The notes: generated by a model from the letters alone, not told the origin. Shown: positions 1 to 10,100, numbered from the stretch's first letter. The stretch: DNA of 35,984 nucleotides from Pseudomonadota bacterium (GCA_023399375.1 JAEWPX010000004.1:1-35984); one strand, 5' to 3'. Numbers and translations are program-made.

Positions 1-142
1 GCGCGGCCAGGGCGGCGGCGTCCATGGGCGCGCGGCAAAGCGGGGAAAAGACGTCGAGCATGGCCCCGGCGTGCAGGGCGCAGGCCTGCCAGTAGGACCC
101 GGAAAGTTCGAGCAGCCGGCCGGGATCGTCATCTGCGTCCAT
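1..142 (-). CDS. Methyltransferase-like protein, N-terminal fragment
   Basis: Only the first 47 codons are in the window; the gene continues past the left edge. It starts at an ATG (142-140) with an AGGAGG Shine-Dalgarno sequence a few bases upstream. The peptide contains LLELSGSYWQACALHAGAM followed by LDVFSPL. This resembles the helical N-terminal dimerisation region found in SAM-dependent O-methyltransferases, where such a segment precedes the Rossmann domain. The catalytic domain is outside the window, so the family call is an inference from a short stretch. It lies directly downstream of the kinase gene on the same strand, with 37 bases between them, and may be its last operon partner. 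Confidence 0.5.
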   Translation of the reverse strand, partial: MDADDDPGRLLELSGSYWQACALHAGAMLDVFSPLCRAPMDAAALAA

Positions 143-179
143 TGCGTCCTCCTGGGGCGTTTATCGGGAGCGGGGGCTT

Positions 180-1319
180 CTAGCGGGTCGTTTCCATCCT
201 CTCCGACGGCTCCGGCTGGGGCAGGGCCAGGGTGACGGTGGTCATGCCCGTTTCGTCGGAGGTCTCCATGCGGGCGAAACCGCCGTGGGTTTCGGCCATA
301 AGCCGCGTGGAATACGCGCCGAGTCCGGTGCCGCCCTTCTTGCCCGAAGTGGCGAACTTCCCGAAAAAGCGGGCGCGGATGTCCGGCGGCACCACGCCGT
401 GGTTGGCGACGACGACCAGGGCCGGATTGCCGGGACGCAGGTCCACGGACACCACGGCCCCTTCGGGCGAGGCTTCCAGGGCGTTTCTGAGGCAGTTGGC
501 GAGCATGGTGTAAAAAAGAAGTTTTTCCACGCAAATCACGACCGGCTCCGCACCGGCGTCGGGCCTGCCGTCCACGGTCAGGACAAAGGCGTTGCGCCGG
601 CCGTCCGCCAGGGCCGCAAGCTCCACGAACAGCCGCCGCGCCACGGCCGCCACGTCCACGGGCTCGGCGCGCAGCACGTACGTCCCCCGCTCCATCTTGA
701 ACAGGTCGAGGGACAGGTTGATCATGGAGAGCATCTTGAAGCCGTTTTCCTCGATGAGCTTGAGGAAAAGGGCCTGCTGGTCGCTCAATCCTCCCAGATC
801 GAGGATCACGGGCGGCAGGCCGATGATCCCGGTCAGCGGAGCCTTGAGGTCGTGGCGCATGATGTGGTCCACGTCCTCGCGCAGCTTGGCCGCCTCGGTC
901 AGGGCCGCGTTCTGGCGGGCCAGGGATTCCCGGGCCCGGCGCAGCTCCAGGTGGTTCTTGACGCGCGCCCGAACCACGGCCCGGCTGGCCGGTTTGACGA
1001 TGTAGTCCACCGCGCCGAGCGAGAGCCCCAGCGCCTCGTCCTCGGGGGCGAAGCGGGCGGTGACGAAGATGACGGGAATGCCGGCCAGGGCCGCATCCGC
1101 CTTAAGTCGGCGGCAGACGTCGTAGCCGTCCATGTCGGGCATGACCACGTCGAGGAGGATGATGTCCGGGGCGAGGCGCGCGGCGAGTTCCAGGGCGTCG
1201 GCGCCGCTCGTGGCCACGTGCAGGTCGTGGCCTTCGCGCAGGAAATCCACCAGCACCCGGATGTTGGCCGGCACATCGTCCACGATGAGCACGGACGGCC
1301 GGCGGGCTTCCTCGTTCAT
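180..1319 (-). CDS. Receiver-histidine kinase hybrid (response regulator domain first)
   Basis: A 379-residue soluble signalling protein. An N-terminal CheY-like receiver has phospho-acceptor D57 in DIILLDVVMPDMDG and the conserved K109 in YIVKP. A short coiled linker follows, then a HisKA-type phosphorylation helix with H156 in MRHDLKAPL, an N box (ANCLRNALEAS) and a C-terminal ATP lid (KKGGTGLGAYS). The usual D of the G1 box is N in VVVANHGVVPP, a variant known in some kinases of this type. There is no sensor or membrane segment, so input must come through the receiver. Its ATG overlaps the TGA of the upstream HD-GYP gene (ATGA), which implies translational coupling and a shared pathway. 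Confidence 0.9.
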   Translation of the reverse strand: MNEEARRPSVLIVDDVPANIRVLVDFLREGHDLHVATSGADALELAARLAPDIILLDVVMPDMDGYDVCRRLKADAALAGIPVIFVTARFAPEDEALGLSLGAVDYIVKPASRAVVRARVKNHLELRRARESLARQNAALTEAAKLREDVDHIMRHDLKAPLTGIIGLPPVILDLGGLSDQQALFLKLIEENGFKMLSMINLSLDLFKMERGTYVLRAEPVDVAAVARRLFVELAALADGRRNAFVLTVDGRPDAGAEPVVICVEKLLFYTMLANCLRNALEASPEGAVVSVDLRPGNPALVVVANHGVVPPDIRARFFGKFATSGKKGGTGLGAYSTRLMAETHGGFARMETSDETGMTTVTLALPQPEPSERMETTR

Positions 1320-2419
1320 GGAATCTTGACGGAGGGGACTTCCAGCTCGAATTCCTGCTGAATGGCCGCTACGCTGTCGAAATCCTGGAAAAAGACGTCG
1401 AGAATGCGGGGATCGAAATGGCTGCCCCGGCCGGCGCGCATGATCTCCAGGGATTTTTCGTTGGAAAACGCTTCCTTGTAGGGCCGCTTGCTGGTGAGGG
1501 CGTCGAAGACGTCGGCCACGGCGCAGATGCGGCCGTAAAGCGGAATGTCCTCGCCGGAAAGCTTTTTGGGGTAGCCCGAGCCGTCCCATTTCTCGTGATG
1601 GGACATGGCGATGATCTCGCCCACCCGCAGCAGTTCGAAATTGGATTCGCCGAGGATGCGCGCGCCGAAGATGGTGTGCTTTTGCATCACGACCCATTCG
1701 TCCGGCGTGAGCTTGGCGGGTTTTAGGAGAATGCTGTCCGGAATGCCGATCTTGCCGATGTCATGCATGGGGCTGGCTTGCAGCACCAGGTCCACCTCGG
1801 CGTCGGGCAGGCCCAGCTTGTGCGCCAGCAGCGCGCAGTAGCGGCTCATGCGCTGGATGTGGTCGGCGGTTTCCTCGTCCTTGAATTCCGCGGCCGCCGC
1901 CAGCCGGTGGATGGTCTCCAGGTGGGCGGCCAGGATGGTGCGCTGGGATTCCTTGACGTTCTCCAGGGCCATCTGGAGCGCCGAGGTGCGCACGGCCACC
2001 ATTTCCTCGAGCTCGGCTTGGTAGCGCTTCACCTCGTCCTGGGACTCCTTCATCTTGAGCAGCGAGCCCATGCGCACGCGCAGTTCCGTCAGGTCGATGG
2101 GCTTGGAGATGAAGTCGTTGGCCCCGGCTTCCACGGCCTTGAGCCGGTCCTGCTTGCTGGTCAGCGCCGTGACCATGATGATGGGCACATCGGACACGCC
2201 CGGCATCTCGCGGATGCGACGGGCCACGGTGAACCCGTCTGTCTCCGGCATCATGACGTCGAGCAGCACGAGGTCGATGCTCGCATCGAGCAGTTCGCGC
2301 GCCTCGGCAAACGATTCCGTCAGAACAGGCTCATGCCCGAGGTTGCGCAAAAGCCCGCCGATGACCCGCAGATTGATGCGCTCGTCGTCTATCGCCAGAA
2401 TACGTTTGGGCCTGTCCAA
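1316..2419 (-). CDS. HD-GYP response regulator (probable cyclic-di-GMP phosphodiesterase)
   Basis: A 367-residue protein. The N-terminal receiver has phospho-acceptor D54 in VLLDVMMPETDG and K106 in FISKPID. A coiled-coil stretch spans about residues 115-165. The C-terminal HD-GYP domain has catalytic H219-D220 in MHDIGKIGIPDSIL and the HHEKWDGSGYP signature near 274-284. Proteins of this family hydrolyse cyclic di-GMP, which usually controls motility or biofilm. No ATG or GTG lies in frame before the receiver. I chose the TTG at 2419, which has AAAGG about ten bases upstream and places the first beta strand correctly. The stop overlaps the start of the receiver-kinase gene, which may phosphorylate this regulator. 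Confidence 0.9.
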   Translation of the reverse strand: MDRPKRILAIDDERINLRVIGGLLRNLGHEPVLTESFAEARELLDASIDLVLLDVMMPETDGFTVARRIREMPGVSDVPIIMVTALTSKQDRLKAVEAGANDFISKPIDLTELRVRMGSLLKMKESQDEVKRYQAELEEMVAVRTSALQMALENVKESQRTILAAHLETIHRLAAAAEFKDEETADHIQRMSRYCALLAHKLGLPDAEVDLVLQASPMHDIGKIGIPDSILLKPAKLTPDEWVVMQKHTIFGARILGESNFELLRVGEIIAMSHHEKWDGSGYPKKLSGEDIPLYGRICAVADVFDALTSKRPYKEAFSNEKSLEIMRAGRGSHFDPRILDVFFQDFDSVAAIQQEFELEVPSVKIP

Positions 2420-2481
2420 CTTCCACCAGCCTTTGGCAAGGTTATCCCCTACGGAGGAGGCATCGCGCCTTTCGATATACG

Positions 2482-2511
2482 ATAGTAGGACAACGATTCC
2501 CCGGGGGTCAA
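2482..2511 (-). promoter_or_regulatory. Candidate sigma-70 promoter for the HD-GYP/kinase operon
   Basis: On the minus strand TTGACC (2511-2506) and TACTAT (2487-2482) are separated by 18 bases, about 65 bases before the proposed TTG start. The call rests on spacing and similarity to the consensus only. Confidence 0.4.
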
Positions 2512-2534
2512 GTCGCGGCGAGGACCTGCGGGCC

Positions 2535-2565
2535 TTGAATTCCAGCGGACAACCTGGAATACGAT
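2535..2565 (+). promoter_or_regulatory. Possible promoter and operator-like inverted repeat before the P-type ATPase
   Basis: TTGAAT (2535-2540) and TACGAT (2560-2565) lie 19 bases apart, longer than ideal. A perfect 7-base inverted repeat, ATTCCAG / CTGGAAT (2539-2545 and 2554-2560, 8-base spacer), fills the space between them. This would suit a repressor site, possibly metal-responsive given the downstream transporter. That role is inferred. Confidence 0.3.
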
Positions 2566-2614
2566 AAGGGCGCGTTCCCGGTCTGTCGCCGCCCTGTAAC
2601 CGGATAGGTCCTGC

Positions 2615-5287
2615 ATGCCCGTATCGCCTTCCCTGCCTGCCGTGCCCGCCCCCCACGCCCTGCCCGCCGACGCCGTGCTCGCCGCCCTGGACGTCGATCC
2701 CGGCGCCGGCCTCGACCGGAACGCGGTCGCGGCGCGCCGCCGCCGGTTCGGCGAAAACGCCCTGCGCGCGCCAGGCGGTCCCGGCCCCCTGCGCCGCCTG
2801 GCCGGGCAGTTCCTTGAGCCCCTGGTGCTGCTCCTTCTGGCCTCGGCCGCGGCGTCGTTTTTCCTCGGCCACATCCTGGACGGGGGGGTCATCTGCGCCG
2901 TGGTCGCGGTCAACGCGGCGCTCGGCTATTTCCAGGAAGCCAAGGCGGTCACGGCCCTGGCCGCGCTGTCGCGGACCATGGTCGCCACGGCCGAGACGCT
3001 GCGCGAAGGCGAATTCGCCGTCCTCCCGGCCGCGGCGCTCGTGCCCGGCGACATCGTGCGCCTGCGCGCCGGCGACCGGGTTCCGGCGGACATGCGCCTT
3101 CTTGCCGCGAAGTCCCTGCGCATCGACGAATCGGCCCTGACCGGCGAATCCGTGCCCGCGGACAAGGGCGCGGAGCCCGTGGCCGCGGACGCGCCCCTGG
3201 CCGAGCGCACGTGCCTCGCTTTCGCCGCCACGGCCGTGGCCCACGGCGCGGGGACCGGCGTCGTGGTCGCCACGGGACACGACGCCGAAATCGGGCGCAT
3301 CGCCGACCTGACCGCCGGGGCCGACGTCCTGGCCACGCCGCTGACCCGGGCAATCGCGCGCTTTTCCACCGTGCTCCTCGCGGCCATCCTGGCCCTGGCC
3401 GGGGTCTGTTTCGCGGTCGGCGTCTGGCGCGGCGAGCCGGCGCAGGCCATGTTCATGGCCGCCGTGGCCCTGGCCGTGGGGGCCATCCCCGAGGGCCTGC
3501 CCGCGGCCGTCACCGTCATCCTGGCCATCGGCGTCTCGCGCATGGCCGCGCGCAAGGCCGTCATCCGCCACCTGCCCGCCGTGGAGACCCTGGGCTCGAC
3601 CACGGTCGTGTGCTCGGACAAGACCGGCACCCTGACCGTCAACCGCATGACCGCAACCGAAGCCCTGGCGGGCGAAACGCACTGGCGGCTCACGGACGGC
3701 GCGTACGCGCCGCACGCCGGGGCGTCCCCGGGCGTCCCGGCCAGGGAGGCCCTCGAGGCGCTCCTTGCCGGCGCGACGCTTTGCAACGACGCGGTCCTCA
3801 CCGACGCGGCGGACGGGTTTACGGGTGATCCCACCGAGGCCGCCCTGCTTGCGGCCGCGCACGCCGCCGGCCTCGACCCCGAACGCGTGCGCGCGGCCCA
3901 TCCGCGGCTGGCCGAGGAGCCCTTCGACGCCGCGCGCATGTGCATGAGCACGCTCCATGCGCGCCCCGACGGGCCGGGACGCGTGCTCTACGTCAAGGGC
4001 GCGACCGAGGCCGTGCTCGCCCGCTGCGAGGAAAGCGGACGGGAGCCGGCCTTTGCCGCGGACGTACGCCGCGCCGCCGAGGCCATGGCGGGCCGGGGCC
4101 TGCGCGTCCTGGCCGTGGCCCGGCGCGAGCTGCCTCCGGAGGATGCGGCCATCGAGGACGTGCTGCGGAACGGAGGGCTCGCCTTCCTGGGGCTTGCGGC
4201 CCTGCTCGACCCGCCGCGCCCGGAGGCCGTGCCCGCCGTCGCCGCCTGCCGTCGCGCCGGGGTCATGGTCAAGATGATTACCGGCGACCACAAGGCCACG
4301 GCCGCGGCCATCGCGGCACAGCTGGGGCTCGGCGAGGCCGGCGCGCCGATTGCGGCCGCAACCGGGGCCGACATCGACGCCGCGCCCGAGGCCGACCTGC
4401 CCGGACTCGCCGCGCGCGCGCAGGTGTTCGCCCGGGTCGCGCCCGAACAGAAGCTGCGCCTGGTGCGGGCGCTGCAATCGCTCGGGCACGTCGTGGCCAT
4501 GACCGGCGACGGCGTCAACGACGCCCCGGCCCTCAGGCAGGCCGACATCGGCGTGGCCATGGGCCGGGGCGGCACCGAAGCGGCCAAGGAAGCCGCGGAC
4601 ATGGTGCTGACCGACGACAATTTCGCCACTATCGCCGCCGCCGTGGAGGAAGGACGCGGCGTGTTCGACAACCTGGTCAAGTTCCTGGTCTGGACGCTGC
4701 CGACCAACCTCGGCGAGGGGCTCGTGGTCCTTTGCGCCGTGCTGTTCGGCCTGCCCCTGCCCATGTCGCCCGGACAGATCCTGTGGATCAACATGACCAC
4801 GGCGGGAAGCCTCGGGCTCATGCTCGCCTTCGAGCCGCGCGAACCGGGCATCATGGAGCGCCCGCCCCGCGATCCCCGCCGCCCCATCCTGGGCTGGGCC
4901 CTGGCGCGCCGGGTGACGCTCATGGGCCTGCTGCTGCTGGCGGCTTCTTTCGGCCTTTACGAATGGGAGCTGGCCGCAGGCGGCAGCGAGGCGCAGGCCC
5001 GCACCGTGGCCGTCAACGTGTTCGTGGCCATGGGCGCGGCGTATCTCCTGTCCTGCCGTTCGCTTTCGCGCCCGGCCCTGTCGCTGCCCCTGGCCGGCAA
5101 TCCGTACGTGCTGTGGGGCATGGCCGGGGCGATGCTGCTGCAACTGGCCTTCACCTACGCCCCGCCGCTGCGCGACGTGTTCGGCGCGGCCGCCATCGGC
5201 GCGGCGTCCTGGTTGCGCGTCGGCGGCGCGGCCGTGGCCGGATTTTGCGTCATGGAAGCGGAAAAGATGCTGTACAGGCGCGCATGA
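2615..5287 (+). CDS. P-type cation-transporting ATPase (P2A-like)
   Basis: An 890-residue inner-membrane ATPase with the full P-type order: cation-ATPase N-terminal domain, actuator loop TGES (176-179), M4 motif IPEGLP (291-296), phosphorylated D335 in CSDKTGTLT, hinge motif MTGDGVNDAPALRQAD, and C-terminal membrane helices. It resembles the Ca2+ ATPase branch: the M4 glutamate is present, and M5 keeps N and E in PTNLGEG. In M6 the sequence is LWINMTTAGS, where SERCA has NLVTDG, so the key M6 aspartate is absent. The transported ion is therefore uncertain; Ca2+, Mg2+ or a monovalent ion are all possible. ATG at 2615 follows GGATAGGTCC, a weak ribosome site. The tamA-tamB pair follows 68 bases downstream. 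Confidence 0.9.
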   Translation: MPVSPSLPAVPAPHALPADAVLAALDVDPGAGLDRNAVAARRRRFGENALRAPGGPGPLRRLAGQFLEPLVLLLLASAAASFFLGHILDGGVICAVVAVNAALGYFQEAKAVTALAALSRTMVATAETLREGEFAVLPAAALVPGDIVRLRAGDRVPADMRLLAAKSLRIDESALTGESVPADKGAEPVAADAPLAERTCLAFAATAVAHGAGTGVVVATGHDAEIGRIADLTAGADVLATPLTRAIARFSTVLLAAILALAGVCFAVGVWRGEPAQAMFMAAVALAVGAIPEGLPAAVTVILAIGVSRMAARKAVIRHLPAVETLGSTTVVCSDKTGTLTVNRMTATEALAGETHWRLTDGAYAPHAGASPGVPAREALEALLAGATLCNDAVLTDAADGFTGDPTEAALLAAAHAAGLDPERVRAAHPRLAEEPFDAARMCMSTLHARPDGPGRVLYVKGATEAVLARCEESGREPAFAADVRRAAEAMAGRGLRVLAVARRELPPEDAAIEDVLRNGGLAFLGLAALLDPPRPEAVPAVAACRRAGVMVKMITGDHKATAAAIAAQLGLGEAGAPIAAATGADIDAAPEADLPGLAARAQVFARVAPEQKLRLVRALQSLGHVVAMTGDGVNDAPALRQADIGVAMGRGGTEAAKEAADMVLTDDNFATIAAAVEEGRGVFDNLVKFLVWTLPTNLGEGLVVLCAVLFGLPLPMSPGQILWINMTTAGSLGLMLAFEPREPGIMERPPRDPRRPILGWALARRVTLMGLLLLAASFGLYEWELAAGGSEAQARTVAVNVFVAMGAAYLLSCRSLSRPALSLPLAGNPYVLWGMAGAMLLQLAFTYAPPLRDVFGAAAIGAASWLRVGGAAVAGFCVMEAEKMLYRRA

Positions 5288-5341
5288 GCCGTCGCGCCTG
5301 TTGCTTGGCCGCCTTGCATCATGCTAGGCAGCGTTTCCAGG

Positions 5342-5346
5342 GGAGG
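5342..5346 (+). promoter_or_regulatory. Shine-Dalgarno sequence that favours a TTG start for tamA
   Basis: GGAGG sits directly against an ATG at 5347, too close to use, but nine bases before an in-frame TTG at 5356. The latter spacing is normal, so the TTG start was preferred. Confidence 0.5.
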
Positions 5347-5355
5347 ATGTTTCCC

Positions 5356-7191
5356 TTGCGGAAACGTCGTGTTGGTTTTCCCATGCAAATGCTTGTCCGT
5401 GCCGTGCTCGTCGCCGTCGTGACGCTCGTCCTGGCCTGGACGGGGCCGTGCCGCGCCGCGACCCGCACCGCCGCGTCCCAAACGCCGGCGGGGCTTTCCT
5501 ACGTGGTGCGCTACAACGGCGACATCCCCCCGGACACCCTGGAACTGCTCAAGCAGGTGTCCAAGGCCGAAACCCTTATTCAGACCCCGCCGGATTCGAT
5601 CCTGCTGCTCGAGCGCCGCGCCGAGGAAGACAAGGCCGCCTTCACCAAGGTCTTCCAGTCCGACGGCCATTTCGCGGCCACCATCGCCGTGTCCGTGGAC
5701 CAGACGAGCTCGCCCGCCGTGCTGACCTACGCCATCGATCCCGGGCCACGCTTCGAACTGCGCCGGGTCAAGCTCAATCCCCGGGACGCCGGCCTGCCCA
5801 CGCCCGAGGCCCTGGGCCTGACCGTGCCCTCGCCGTTTTCCGCCAAGGCCGTGGTGGACGCCGAGGCCAAGATCACGGACATCCTGCACCGCCAGGGCCA
5901 CCCCTACGCCAAGGTCACGGACCGCAAGGTCACGGCCGACTTCGAGAGCCACGCCGTGACCGTGGCCTGGGACGTGGACGCCGGGGCCAAGGCGACCTTC
6001 GGCCCGCCGCGCTTTTCCGGGCTGACCTCGGTCAAGGAAGGCTACCTCGCCGGGCTCGCGCCCTGGACCGAAGGCGCGCCCTACGACGTCGCCCTGGTGG
6101 AAAAGTATCGCAAGAAGCTCGTCGCCCTGGACCTCTTCACCATGGTCCAGGCCGACCCCGCGCCCGAACCAGGACCCGACGGCCGCGTGCCCGTCGTCGT
6201 CACCGTGACCGAGCGCAAGCACCGCACCGTAAAAGGCGGCGTGGACTACCGCACCGACGAAGGCCCGGGGGCCAACCTGGGCTGGGAGCACCGCAACCTC
6301 TTCGGCGGCGGCGAAAAACTCTCCGTGTCCGCCAGCGCCTCCTCCATCGAGCAGGTCGGCCAGGCCTCCTTCGAAAAGCCGGATTTCATCACGCCCAAGG
6401 AACTTTTCAAGGCCAACTTCAAGGCCGCCAACGAGAACAAGAAGGCCTACGAAGGACAAAACGTCCAGGCCACGGGTTCGGTGCGCCGCCAGTTCACGGA
6501 ATCCTTTTCCGCCGCCGCGGGCCTGGGCTACCGCGCCTCGCGCATCGAAAAGGACCAGTCGCGGCCCTGGGAGGACGACAAGCGCTACGGCTTCGTGTTC
6601 GTGCCCTTCGAGGCCGGCTACGACAGCCGAAGCGACGTGCTCGACCCGCAAAAGGGCGTGCTCGGCAGCCTCTCCATGGCCCCGTACTGGGGCACCCTGG
6701 CCGGCGGTCCCAATTTCCTGCGCCCGGAATTCTCCCTGGCCAACTATTTCCAGCTCGTCGAAAAGCCCGGCCTCGTCCTGGCCACCCGCGTGAGCGGCGC
6801 GGCCAACATCGGGGCCGACCGCGACAACGTGTCCCCGGACCTGCGCTTCTACGCCGGCGGCGCGGGCTCCATCCGCGGCTACCCCTACCAGACCGTCGGC
6901 CCGCTGCGCGGCCACACCCCCATCGGCGGCGGCTCGGTGCTGACCTTTTCCACGGAACTGCGCCTGCGCATCACCGAGCTCATCGGCGTGGTGCCGTTCC
7001 TCGACGGCGGATCGGCTTTCGAAAACCCCCTGCCGCCCTACAACCAGCCCCTGCTGCTCGGCGCGGGGCTCGGCGTGCGCGTGTACACGCCCGTGGGCCC
7101 GGTGCGCCTGGATGTGGCCACGCCCGTGACCCGGCGCAAGGACATCGACGACATTGCCCAATTCTACTTCAGCATCGGACAGTCCTTCTAA
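5356..7191 (+). CDS. tamA: TamA-like Omp85 family outer-membrane assembly protein
   Basis: A protein of about 611 residues with a basic start (RKRR), a hydrophobic signal segment ending near PCRA, POTRA-like repeats over roughly the next 250 residues, and a C-terminal Omp85 beta-barrel. The barrel contains the GGAGSIRGYPYQTVGP motif (the lid-lock VRGF/Y-type element) and ends FYFSIGQSF, with the terminal aromatic residue expected of a BAM substrate. TamA works with TamB in outer-membrane protein insertion and envelope lipid homeostasis; tamB follows at once and overlaps it. TTG 5356 was chosen from Shine-Dalgarno spacing. Alternatives are ATG 5347, 5383 or 5389, all giving a plausible signal peptide. 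A BamA call is unlikely because three rather than five POTRA repeats fit. Confidence 0.85.
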   Translation: MRKRRVGFPMQMLVRAVLVAVVTLVLAWTGPCRAATRTAASQTPAGLSYVVRYNGDIPPDTLELLKQVSKAETLIQTPPDSILLLERRAEEDKAAFTKVFQSDGHFAATIAVSVDQTSSPAVLTYAIDPGPRFELRRVKLNPRDAGLPTPEALGLTVPSPFSAKAVVDAEAKITDILHRQGHPYAKVTDRKVTADFESHAVTVAWDVDAGAKATFGPPRFSGLTSVKEGYLAGLAPWTEGAPYDVALVEKYRKKLVALDLFTMVQADPAPEPGPDGRVPVVVTVTERKHRTVKGGVDYRTDEGPGANLGWEHRNLFGGGEKLSVSASASSIEQVGQASFEKPDFITPKELFKANFKAANENKKAYEGQNVQATGSVRRQFTESFSAAAGLGYRASRIEKDQSRPWEDDKRYGFVFVPFEAGYDSRSDVLDPQKGVLGSLSMAPYWGTLAGGPNFLRPEFSLANYFQLVEKPGLVLATRVSGAANIGADRDNVSPDLRFYAGGAGSIRGYPYQTVGPLRGHTPIGGGSVLTFSTELRLRITELIGVVPFLDGGSAFENPLPPYNQPLLLGAGLGVRVYTPVGPVRLDVATPVTRRKDIDDIAQFYFSIGQSF

Positions 7192-10100
7192 GGCCCCGCC
7201 CAAGCATCCGCGCCCCCGGCGGCGCGCCCTCCCGCGCATCGTCGCGCTCTGCTGCGGCGGGCTTTTCGCCCTGCTGCTGCTCGCGTGGGCGGCGCTGCTC
7301 ACTCCGGCGGGGCTTCGCGCGGCGGCCGGCCTGGCCGAGGCGGCCATCCACGCCGCTTCGGGCATGACCGCGACCATCCGCGACGTTTCCGGCGTCCTGC
7401 CCGTATCCCTGCGCGTGGGGCGTTTCGCCCTGGCCGACAAGCACGGCCTCTGGCTCGTGGTCAGCGACGCCCGCTTTTCCTGGTCGCCCCTAGCCCTGCT
7501 GCGCGGCCGGGTGCTTATCGACGAAGTTTCCGCCGACGTGGTGCGCCTGCGCCGCGCGCCGGACGTGCCGCCGCCGGCCCGACCCGCCCCGCCCGTGGAG
7601 TGGCCGCCGCGCTTTCCGCGCCTGCCGGCCATTTTGGTGGACCGCCTCGCCGTCAACCGCATCATCCTGGACGCGCCCGTGGCCGGCCAGGACGCGGTCA
7701 TCGCCGTGGCGGGAAGACTCGCCGAATCCGGCAAGGGCGTCGTGGCCCTGGCGCTCGAGGCGACGCGCCTGGACGGCGACAAGCCGCTCGCCCTGCGCGT
7801 CGGCGGGGCGCTCGACTACGCCGATTGGAAGCTCTCGGCCAAAATCTCCGTGAACGACGCCCCGGGCGGGCTTCTCTCAAGCGCCCTGGCCGGGCCGGAC
7901 GGCGGCGCGCTCGCTGTCGGCCTCGCCGGCGACGGCCCGCTTTCCGGCTGGAAGGGACGGCTTGCCGCAACGCTAGCACAAAAGGAATTCCTGCACGCCG
8001 ACCTCGGCCTGGCCGTGCCGCTGGATACGGCCGCCATGGGCTCCTTCTCCCTGGACGCCGCCCTTTCGCCGCCGCCGGGGCTTTTGCCGGACGCCGTGGC
8101 CGGCATTGTCGGCGGCCGGCCCGACTGTCGCCTGGCCGGCCGCTTCGGCATCCTGTCCGGGGAATTTTTCCTCGATCGGGCGGACTTGGCCGTCGCGGCC
8201 GGCACGCTCACGGCCGCGGCGCACCTGCCCCCGGACGGCAAGGACATCGCCGCGACGGTCACGGCGAACGTGCCCGACGCCGCCGTGCTCGATCCGACCC
8301 TGGCCGGAACCGCCACGGCCACGCTCAAGGCCTCGGGCAGCATCGCGCAGCCGGCGGTCACGGCGACCGTGCGCGCCGCGCGCTTCGCCGCCGGCCCTCT
8401 GCGCATGGAATCCGGGGATATCCGGGCCGCGGCCGCCCTCGCCGGGCCTTCTACGGACGCCTTTCCCGGCGTGATGGTCACGATCACGGGCGACCTTGCG
8501 GGCCTTTCCGGCCCCGAAGGCGCGACGCTGCTCGGGCAGTCCCTGCGCCTGGCCGCGGACGCGGGCATGGACGCCAAGGGCGACCTTGCCGCGAAATCCG
8601 TTTCGCTTGCCGGCCAGGGCGGCGAGCTGCGCCTGACCGACGCCCGGTATGCGCAGGGGCGCGCCACGGGCGATGCGTCCCTGACCGTTGCCGACCTCGC
8701 CGGTGCGGCCTCGCTGGCCGGCCTGCGCCTCTCCGGCGGCCTTACCCTCAAGGCAACGGTTGCGGCCGACGCCGATGGCGCGGGCAAGGCCACGCTCGCA
8801 GCGGATTTTTCGCGTCTTGCCGGCCCGGCCGCATCCGGGGACGACGCCGCGAGCGCCGCCCTGGCCGCCCTGCTCGGCCCCGCGCCGCGCCTGTCCACTA
8901 CGCTCGAATTTTCGGGAAACGGCGCGAAACTCAGTGATTTGAACCTCGACGGCAAGGCCGTGCGCCTGATCGGCTCCGGCAGCTTCGAGACCGCCGGGAC
9001 CGTCGCGGCCAAGCTGACGCTCGCTGCCCCGGACCTCTCCGTGCTGGAGCACGCCCTGGGCCAGCGCGTCGCCGGAGCCCTTTCCTGCGATATTTCCGCC
9101 TCGGGCAAGGCCGCCTCGCCGCACGTGTCGGCCAAGGCGACCCTGGACAAGCTGCTCGCCGGGGAGCTGGCCCTGGCCGGCGTCACCCTCGACGTCACGG
9201 CCGACGACGTGGCCGGCAACGCCTCGGGCAAGCTCGCCCTGGCCGCCCGGCGCGAAGGCGAGACGGCCAGGCTCGAAACGGATTTCGCCCTGGCCGGCGA
9301 GCGGCTGCGCATCCAAAACCTGCGCCTTGGCGCGCCGGACGCATCCTTTTCCGGCGAGGCCGCCGTGGCGCTTGCAACCGGGCGCGTGACCGGCAAGCTC
9401 TCGGGCAACGCCGCCAACCTGGCCGGACTCGGCCGCTTCACGGGCCAGCGTCTGGCCGGGGCGTTGCGGCTTTCCGTCGCCGCCGACGCCGCCCGCGACG
9501 GGCAGGCCCTGACCGCGGACATCGCCGCGACCAATCTCGCCCTGCCGGGGCTTTCGGCCGGCCGCCTGACCGTCGCCGCGAGCCTCGGCGACGTCACGGG
9601 CAACCCGCGCGGCAAGGCGACCGTCGCCGGTTCCGGCGTCGCGGCCGGCGGCATGACCCTTTCTTCCCTCTCCCTCGCCGCCTCGGGCGACGGCCGCACC
9701 CTGGCCGCGGACCTCGACGCCAAAGGGACCGTCGCCGGCGGCAAGGCCCTGCAACTGGCGGCCAAGGCCTCCATGGCCGCCGCGGGCAAGGGCCGCAAGG
9801 TGACGCTGGCCTCCCTTTCCGGCGCTCTCGACGGCCGCCGCTTCAACCTGTCCGCGCCGGCCGTGGTCGGCCTCGACGGGGAGACGACCAGCCTGTCGGG
9901 GCTGTCCCTGGCTTTCGACAAGGCCCGCATCGAGGCCTCGGGCAGCCTCGGGCCGCGCGGGGTTTCGGGCAGGGCCGCGGTCACGGGCTTTCCCCTGCCG
10001 CTGCTCGGCGCGTTCGGCGCGCCCGGCATCGGCGGCACGGCGTCCGTGACGGCCACGCTTTCCGGCTCCCCGGCCCGGCCCGAATGCACGGCCGAGGCCC

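Noticed and set aside
3940..7191. An open frame running from inside the P-type ATPase into tamA, as if they were fused
   Set aside because: The part inside the ATPase is out of frame with its motifs and reads as Arg/Pro-rich noise; tamA has its own ribosome site and signal peptide.
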